This document shows positions 35,401 to 44,400 of a stretch of 64,000 bases of DNA, in pieces; the first letter of the stretch is position 1, and each line of letters begins with the position of its first letter. The notes beneath the pieces were generated by a model. It was given only the letters and a program-made list of their open reading frames with translations. It was not told the DNA's origin and ran no database searches. The position numbers were made by a program, and so were the translations under genes. The DNA comes from Edaphochlamys debaryana (lineage: Eukaryota; Chlorophyta; Chlorophyceae; Chlamydomonadales), in contig JAEHOE010000004.1 of the NCBI GenBank assembly GCA_016858145.1, positions 992,001 to 1,056,000 of the forward strand, given 5' to 3'.

Positions 35401-38400
35401 TTGTGGGCGTGGGCGGCAGCGGCAAGCAGTCCCTGGCGCGGTTCGCCGCGTACCTGGCAGACACACAGGTGGGGTGATGGGGGATGAGGGGGCAAAGGCC
35501 AGTGAGGTTGGGCGGGGCGGGGGTGGATGATGCCGCAACACGACACGGCTGGAGGTGGGCACCCGTCATGCCACGAAACGAAAGCGAAACGAAAGCGAAG
35601 GGGCGAAACGGATGATGCCATGACACGACACCGACAGGCTTAACACCCCTCCCTACCGGTGCTCACCCCTCAGGTTTTCACGCTGGAGCTGAGCCGTGCG
35701 TACGGCATGGTGGAGTGGCGGGAGGACCTCAAGAAGCTGTACAGGTGGGGGGGGGCGGAGGGAAGGACGTGTCAGGCGCGCGGGGACCCCGTGCTTGCTG
35801 AAACCGCCTATCGGGGCTCGTTCTCACGGACCCATCTCACCAATTGCCCCTGCCCGCTCCGCCCCGTCCCTCCCCCCCAAAAGGCTGACCGGCATCGACG
35901 GCAAGCCAGTGGCCTTCCTGCTGCCCGAGCAGCACATCCTGCAGGTACGGCAATCCGTACGGCAAACCCTGACTGTCCGCGCCCACGATTGCTGGCCTTA
36001 TGGCACCACCCACACACGTGATCACCCCGCCCGCGGCCTTAACGCCCCGCACAATCCCCCTCCCTCCCTCCCACGTGTCAACGGCCGCCCGCAGGAGGCG
36101 TTCGTGGAGGACGTGTCCAACCTTCTGTCCAGCGGGGAGATCACGGGCCTGTTCGGTCCCGACGAGAAGGAGAAGGTCTTTGCGGACATGCGGGCATGGG
36201 CGGCCATGGCGGTGAGGGGGGGAGGGCAGAGGAAGGGGGGTCCCTGTCGGAAGGAAGCCACAGGGGGGCCCCGGCCAGGTGCCCTACCCGGTGCCCTTGC
36301 CCTCCCGAACCTGACGACCTCGTCCGCCCCTTGACACGAACACACCTCCCCCCCTCCCACCCCCCCTCCGCCCCCCCCCCCCCCCAGGGCCTGGAGGACA
36401 CCCGCGAGGCCATGTGGCGCGCCTTCGTGGACCGAGTGCGAGACCACACCCACCTGGTGCTGGCGCTCAGCCCCGTGGGGGAGGCCTTCAGGGACCGCTG
36501 CCGGCGCTTCCCCTCGCTGCTGGCGGCGACCACCGTGGACTGGTTCAGCGAGTGGCCGCAGGTGGGGGGCGGAGGGGGGTCGGGGGAGGGGGGCTAAGCC
36601 AGGGGAAGAAGAGGAGAAGGGCGGGCCTTCCCATTTGTTCAGCGAGTGGCGCAGGTGGGGGGAAGCTCCCCTGCGACGGTACCAGCCGCTTACCGCGCTC
36701 GCGCACGCTCACCGCCCCCTCCCTGCAACCCTCCCCATCCACACACACACGCCCCCTCAGGAGGCGCTGCTGTCCGTGAGCACCCGCTTTCTGGAGCAGC
36801 AGGAGCTGGGGGGCCCGGGGGTGGTGCGGGCGCTGGCGGGGTCGTGCGTGGCCATCCACACGTCCGTGGTGGAGGCGGCGGAGAGGTACTACCAGGAGCT
36901 GCGGAGGAGGTGCGTGGGGGGAAGAGGCACGGAGCAGGGAGGGGCATGGGCGTGGGCAGAGCCGTAGGCAGCATTCTGAGGGGTCGTCATGGTGAGCGGC
37001 GGGAGGGGGGGAGAAGGGGGAGGGGCCAGGGCAAGGTCGTAGAGAGTGGGGAACGAGGGGACATGAAGGGATGTGGGAAGCTGAATGGGAGCGGGCTGGA
37101 GCCACTCACGCGTCCCTTCCCCCCCTCCCCGCTCCCCAGGTACTATGTCACCCCCCGCTCCTACCTGGACCTTATCCACCTCTACACCTCGCTCCTGGCG
37201 GCACGCAGGCAGGCGAGTGGGAAGTGGTGTGTGTTGCGAGGGACTACTGTGACACAGTGACAAGACCACATCTCTTCCTTCGCCTGCTCCTTCTCTTCGC
37301 CTCTCTGCGACTCGCTTCCCCCCCCCCCTCCCCCTTCCCTCCTCCCTCCCCCTTCCCTCCTCCCTCCCCCCCCTCCTCTCCCCCCCCCCCAGGAGACCGC
37401 TGTTGCCCGCGAGCGGCTGCTGGGCGGCGTGGCCAAGCTGACCGCCACCAACTCCACGGTGGAGGAGATGCGGGGGCAGCTGCACCTGCTGCAGCCCGTG
37501 CTGGCGGACAAGACCGAAGCCACGCAGAGGCTGCTGGAGCAGGTGGGGGGGGGAGGAAGGGGGGGGCGTGAAGCTGGGGCGCAGCATTGGAGTGGTGTCG
37601 GTAGCTAGGGGGCGTTACGGGGCGTGGTGGGGTGGGCCTGGCGTGCCTGTGCCAGGATGGGGACACGGTGTGTCTGAGCCTCTGCCTCCCCCCCTTCCTG
37701 CCCCCCCCTCACCCCCAGGTGACCCACCAGCAGTACGAGGCGGAGCACGTGCGGGCGGCGGTGGCGGGCGAGGAGGCGGACGTCAAGGCACAGACCGCCA
37801 AGCTGGCAGCGCTCAAGGCGAGTGGGGGGGGGGCAGTGGGGAGGGTCGTGTAGGGAGCTCCCCCAGCTTTCGCAACCCCCTCTCGTGACCATGCCCACTT
37901 GCCCTACGTGCCTGCCCCCTGCTCTCCTAGTTAAGGCGATATGACTTTGCCCCCTCGATTCCCTCCTCCCCGTCTCTGACCCCCTCCCCCCTCCCTCCCC
38001 TATTCCTACCCCGCTAACAGGACGAGGCCCAGGCCGATCTGGAGGAGGTCCTCCCCGCCCTGGAGGCCGCCGAGAAGGCGCTGTCAGCGCTCAACAAGAC
38101 GGACATCATCGAGATCAAGACCTTTACTAAGCCGCCCGCACTCGTGCAGACGACCATGGAGGGCGTCTGCATCCTGCTTCAGGTGGGGGAGGGCAGGATG
38201 GGGGGGTGAGGAGGAGGAGGAGGAGGAGGAGGAGGAGTTGTCATGTCGTGTGGGGGACAGCTCGGGGCTCAGGGGAGCCTACTCCCCTCGGCAGCGCTTG
38301 AAACACGCAAACCGCTTCACAACACACCCGCGCTCCTAGAACGCCTCCACCCATCCGCCCCGGAGGGGCGGGCGGATGCTGGGTTTGGAGCTGGGGTGCC

Positions 38401-41400
38401 GGTGCGGTGCAAGCGTGTGCGCCTCGTGTCGAGACAGATACCGGTAGCAGCAGGGAACAGGTAGCGGACGGATGGTCTGCGCTCACGCTCCGTACAGCTC
38501 CGTATGCCTCCCACACATTGCACATAGCAGTACAACTCCGTACCGGTATACCTCACGCATGTACTCTCTCCCCTCCACCCCTCCACCCCCCCAGGAGAAG
38601 CCCGACTGGGAGACCGCCAAGCGGCTACTGGGGGAGGCCACCTTCATCAAGCGGCTGATGGAGTACGACAAAGATGCGATCCCGGATCTGGTGGCGCGGC
38701 GGCTGAGGCGGGTCATCGAAGACCCCAACTTCACACCCGAGCTGGTGGGGGGGGAGGGCGGGGGGGGGGGGAGAAGAGGGGAATGAAGACCCGGGAGGAT
38801 CGACTTCATTGGGGAAGGGCGGCTGGGGAGATTAAGCGGACTGAGCCTGCGTCTCCCGTCTCTCAAGCATTGCTCACCGGCAGCCAACCGTGCCTCCTCC
38901 CCATCCTCGGAAGGGCAAGCAATGGCGGAACCGCCTGCCCACCCCCCCCCCCCTCGCTCCCTGCCCTATACCCCCCCCCAGGTGGCCCGGCAGTCCCGTG
39001 CCGCCCAGTCCCTGTGCCTGTGGGTTCGTGCCATGGACACGTACGGCAGGGTCATTCGGGTGGTGGAGCCGAAGAGGGCGGCGCTGGCCAAGGCGCAGGT
39101 GGGTGCGGGTGGGTGTGCGTGGTTAGGTGTGTGTGCAGCGGCCCGGGGTCGGGGAAGAACCCCGGTGCTCGTGCGTGAGCCCTCTGCTGCGCCCCGGAGC
39201 CTCACCTCTCCTCGTCCTCGTCACAACCCACACACCCACACCCCACCCACCCCACCCCCACCCCACCCCACCCCAGGAGCGCCTGTCCGACATGAACGGC
39301 GCCCTCTCCTCCAAGCAGCGGCAGCTGTCGGAGCTGGAGGGGCGCGTGGGGGCGCTGCAGGACCAGCTGCTGGGCACACAGGAGGAGCTGCACAGCCTGC
39401 AGCAGCAGGTGGGGGTGGTGGCGGGGGTGCTGGACGTGTGTCGGGCGGGGGGGAGCTGCTGGGCACCGGGACCGTGGGCCTGGGCTTGCAGCGCGTTGCC
39501 CGCTCCCTCCTCCGTGCCCCGCGCAGGCGCTGCCTCTCTCTGACATGCTCACCCCACGTCCTCCACGCCCTTGCCTAACCTTCCACCGCATTCGCAACCC
39601 CCACCCGACCACCCCCACCCCAGGCCGAGCTGAGCCAGCGGCGGCTGTTCCGCGCCGAGCAGCTGACGGGGGCGCTGGCGGACGAGTCGGTTCGGTGGCA
39701 GGCGCAGAGCGAGCGCATGAGCAGGGCGCTGCACGCACTGGTGGGGGACGTGTTCCTGGCGGCGGCGGCGGTGTCCTACCTGGGCGCATTCACGGGTGAG
39801 CTTAGGGAGGGGTAGGGGGGGAGGAGGCAGGGGGGCGACGGAGAGCGTGGGCCGAGGGAGGGCGCACGGCTCCGGCCGTCACACGTATGGGAGCCTGGGC
39901 TAGCTGCAGAAGACCCCCTGACGCGACCAACCGGCTTGCATGATACATACGCTGTCTCCTGTCACCTGTCCGCCTCCCCCCAGGCCCCTACCGCGACGCC
40001 CTGGTGCGCACGTGGGTGGCCCGGTGCCGTACGGCCCAGATCCCCATCAGCCTGGCGGCGGGCGGGGGCCCGGGCGGGGGCGAGGCCTTCAGCCTGGCAG
40101 CCACCCTGGCATCGCCCGTGGAGATACGGGAGTGGGGCATGCAGGTGGGGAGGGAGGAGGGGGTTGGAGAGCGGGGGCGAATGACGACGCGCGGGGAGGC
40201 GGTTGGGCGCGGCCTTCTGCGGGCCTGTCGTGATCCTCTTCCCTCCCCATCCGCCTCCTCCCTTCCCTCAACCCCAACCCCCAGGGCCTACCCACGGACA
40301 GTCTGTCGGTGGACAACGGGGTGCTGGTGACGCGGGGCAGCCGGTGGCCCCTGTGCATAGACCCACAGGTACGTACGCGGGCTGGGGGGCACGCACCTCT
40401 GCTCCACCTTTGGCTCACGCCAGTCAGCCCTGCCACCCGCCGGGCCTCCCCATCTCCCCGTTGCCCCCTTCCAACATCACGGCCCAACATCACGGCCCAA
40501 CACCTCCATCCCACCTCATCCGCACCCTTGTCCCTCCACAGGACCAGGCCTGCCGCTGGATCAAGGCCATGGAGCTGAAGAACAACATCCGGTCCATCCG
40601 CATGTCAGACGCCGCCGCCTTCGCGCCGCCGCCAGCCGCCACCACCGCCGCCGCGGCCATGGCGGCGGCAGGGCTGGGCGGCGGCGGCGGGGACAAGACC
40701 GGCGGCGGCGGCGTGGCGGCGGGGGGCCTGACGGGCGGCGGCGGGCTGCCTGGCGCCGGGGCCGGGGGCGGGGGCGTGCCGCTGCACGTGTTGGAGCAGT
40801 GCGTGCGGCTGGGGCAGCCCGTGTTGCTGGAGGACGTGGGGGAGGGCCCACTGGACCCCGCCCTGGAGCCCCTGCTCACCAAGGCAACCTACACACTGGG
40901 TGCGTGGGGCTTTCTGCTTGCTAACGGTTTCCGCGTTACCTAACACTGGGTGCGTGCGTGCGTGCGGGGCCACTCCCGCTGCCTTGCTGGGCACGCACGG
41001 GCGGCATTCTCTTGCCTGCCCTGCCTGCCCCCGCATCGCACTGAACACCAATAACCCTCTGTTCCTGCTGCCTGCCTTACTGATCCCAGCTTCTTGCCCT
41101 CCCTTCCTCCCCCCCCTCCCCGCAGGCGGCCGGCTGCTCGTGCGGCTGGGCGACAGCGAGGTGGACTACGACCCCGGCTTCCGCCTCTACCTCACCACCC
41201 GCCTGCCCAACCCGCACTACCTGCCCGAGGTGTGCATCAAGGTCAACCTCATCAACTTCACGGTCACGCCAAAGGTGGGGGGAAGTACCGTAGGCGGCGA
41301 GGGGTGTATGGAGGTTTGTACAGGGGCTTAGGCTAGGGAAGGGAAGGTATGGAGGCAGTCATGACCAAGGGGACATGCTTCGGGGCTTAGCCTGGCGCAA

Positions 41401-44400
41401 CGCAGGGATCTGGGAGAAGGAAGGGATGCCTGCCGCACCGTCCACCTCATCCACCACCCCCTCCTTCCTTCCCCCAGGGCCTCGAGGACCAGCTGCTGGG
41501 GGACGTTGTGCGCAAGGAGCGACCCGACCTGGAGGAGGCCAAAGACAGGCTGGTGGTGGGTGGTTGGGGCGGCAGGGGGGTGGGGCGTGGAGGTGTTCCA
41601 ACAGGAGGCCTGGATGTCTGGACACGGCGGCAGGGGAGGGCGCTGAAGGGGGGCTGGAGGGGACCACGCAGGCTCCGCCCCCTCTCACCTCCACTCCCTC
41701 CACCCCCACCCCCTCCCCCAGGTGTCCCTGTCCACCGACAAGCGGCAGCTGGGCGAGCTTGAGGACCGCATCCTGGCCCTGCTCAAGGAGGCGGCCGCCA
41801 CCTCGCTGCTGGACGACGAGTCCCTCATCGCAACGCTCAACGACGCAAAGCAGACCAGCGGTGAGGGGGGGGGGGGCGGGGGGCCCGCGGCTGCGGCTAC
41901 GGAAACTGGAGGGAGGCGCTGTCGGCATCCTCGTCAAGTACCGGTACCTGGGGCGTGGCGCTGCGTGTGGCCTGCCCTGCTCTGCGTTGCCTCTCCACAC
42001 CGCCCCCACACTTTGTCCAACCGCGCCTCCTATCCCCGCTACCCCTTCTCCCCCTCCCACCCCCCAGGCGTGATCGCCCAGCGCGTTGCCGAGGCCGAGG
42101 CCACCGAGGCCGCCATCAACACCGCCCGCGAGGTCTACCGCCCCGTGCCCGCGCGCGCCTCGCTGCTCTACTTCGTGACCGCCGACCTGGCCGCCATCGA
42201 CCCCATGTACCAGACCTCCCTGGCCGCCCTCAGCCGCATGTTCCGCCACTGCCTCGACACCGCCCCCCGCGCAGAGGACCTGGGCGCGCGGCTGCGCAGC
42301 CTCATGGACGCAACCACGGACTACGTGTACAGAATGGTCTGCAGGTGGGGGCGGGGAGAGGGGGAGGGGGGCCAGGAGGGCAGGTGGGGGGGAGGGGGAG
42401 GGGCCGCTGTGGGCCTGGGGTGGGCTCGTGGGCTTGTGGGCTTGTTGACAGTGACAGTGACAGACATTGGTGCCGAGCCCAGCCCTTGTCCTCACCCTGC
42501 GCCGCCCCCGCCCCGACCCTTCCCGCTCCCCCCCAGGGGCCTGTTCGACCGCCACAAGCTGCTCTACTCGTTCCTCATCGCCGCCGCCATCGACCGCCAG
42601 ACGGGGGCCATGAGCCTGCCCGAGTGGAACTTCCTGCTGCGGGGGGGCAGGGGCGCGGGCGGGGGCGGCGCGGGGCCGCAGCCACCCACACCGCCCACGG
42701 GCGCTGGCAGGCCCTCCGCTGCTGCGGCCGCGGCGGCGGCGGAGGCTGCGCCGCTGCAGCCCCCGCCCGAGCTGCAGGCCTGGGCGGGCCCTGGGGCGTG
42801 GGAGGTGGTCCTGGCGCTGGAGGCGGCGCTGCCCTCCACCTTCAGGGGCCTGGGGGCCTCCGTGGCGGCAAACGTGAGCAGGGGCTAGGGCCTGGGGGTT
42901 GGGCCCTGATGTGGCTAGCGTTGGCACACCAGATACCGTTGATGGGGCGGGGGCGGGGCGGGGGCTGCGCAGGGAGCAGGCGTCCTTGACAAGAGTCACG
43001 CCCTCACGCGCCTTCGCTCCCTCCGTCCATGCGTCCCTCCGCAGCCGTCCAAGTGGCAGGCCTTTGCCGATTCCCCCGTGCCTGAGCGGTCCGACCTGTC
43101 CGACCTCTTCGTGCCGCCGCCCTCCACGCCCGGAGGCTCCCAGGCGGCCCCGCCCGAGGCCGCCGAGGCGCCCGGCGGTGGTTGCGGCCGCGGCCTGAGC
43201 CTGGCGCAGATGCTCCTCCTGGTCAAGGCGCTGTGCCCGGGCCGCCTGCTGGGGGCCATACAGCGGTGAGGGCCTTCGAAGCTCTCTTGCATTGCTCCGA
43301 GGGGCCCTTAGCGGCCACTGTCGCGACACGTAACACGCACTCCCCCTCCCTCGGTGCACCCCCCGCCCGCAGCTACGTCCCTGCGCGCCTGGGCTCGGCC
43401 TTCTCCGAGCCCCCGCCCGCCTCCCTGCCCGAGCTCTTTGCCGACTCCACCCCCGCCACGCCCATCATCTTCATCCTCAGCCAGGGCGTGGACCCCTCCC
43501 CGGCCATCTCCCGCTTCGCCGCCGCCCACGGCCGGCCCGCGGGCGCCCGGCTGCACATGATGAGCCTGGGCCAGGGCCAGGGCCCCCGCGCCGAGGCCGC
43601 CCTGGCCGCCGCCGTCAAGAGCGGCGACTGGGTGTGCCTGCAGAACTGCCACCTGGCCGCCTCCTGGATGCCCCGCCTGGAGCGCCTGTGCGAGGACCTG
43701 CAGGCTAGGTACGCCAAGCAGCTGCAGTTCTCGACCAACCGCATGGGAGGAGGCGGTGGAGGGGGAGGAGTGGGGCCGGGGTTGAGGCTTGGCTCGCCGC
43801 ACTCGCCGCACGCCGGCGGCGGCCCGGACGGGCCCTCTCCGGCGGTGGCGGCGGGGCTGATCACGGGCGGGGGCGCGCTGGGCGGCGGCGGCAGCGGCAG
43901 TGTGTCGTACAGTACGGCGCCCCAGTACGACGTGCACCCCGAGTTCCGGCTGTGGCTCACGGCCATGCCCAGCGCCTGCTTCCCAGTGCCGGTGCTGCAG
44001 GCGGGGGTCAAGACAACGCTGGAGCCGCCCAAGGGTGCGTTGGGGAGAGCTGTCGTGGCGGTGTCAGTTAGAAGATGGCAGGGATGGCAGGGACCCCTTC
44101 GTGCCTCGCCATTGCACCCTTCCGCTCCCGCTCACCCTTACCCGCCTCCTCCCTGCCTCCCTGCCCTCCCCAGGCGTGCGCGCCAACCTCCTCCGCATCT
44201 ACTCGGAGCTCTCCCCCGCAGTGCTGGAGCTGGCGGGCGGGGGCACCGGCACACCCCTGCCCGGCAGCCCCCCGCGCTCCAACCCCGGCACGCCGCAGGC
44301 CGGCCCCGGCTTCAGCCTGTTCGGAGCTGGCGCCGGCCCACGGCCGCCCCACCTCAGCGTACCGCTTCCGGGCATGGGGCCAGGGCCCTCGGGGGGGGGC

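Noticed and set aside
41359..43359. 666-codon open frame on the minus strand
   Set aside because: Antisense to dynein exons 74-78 and their introns. The GC-rich, Ala/Gly/Arg-skewed composition is what a complement of biased codons produces; no domain is visible.
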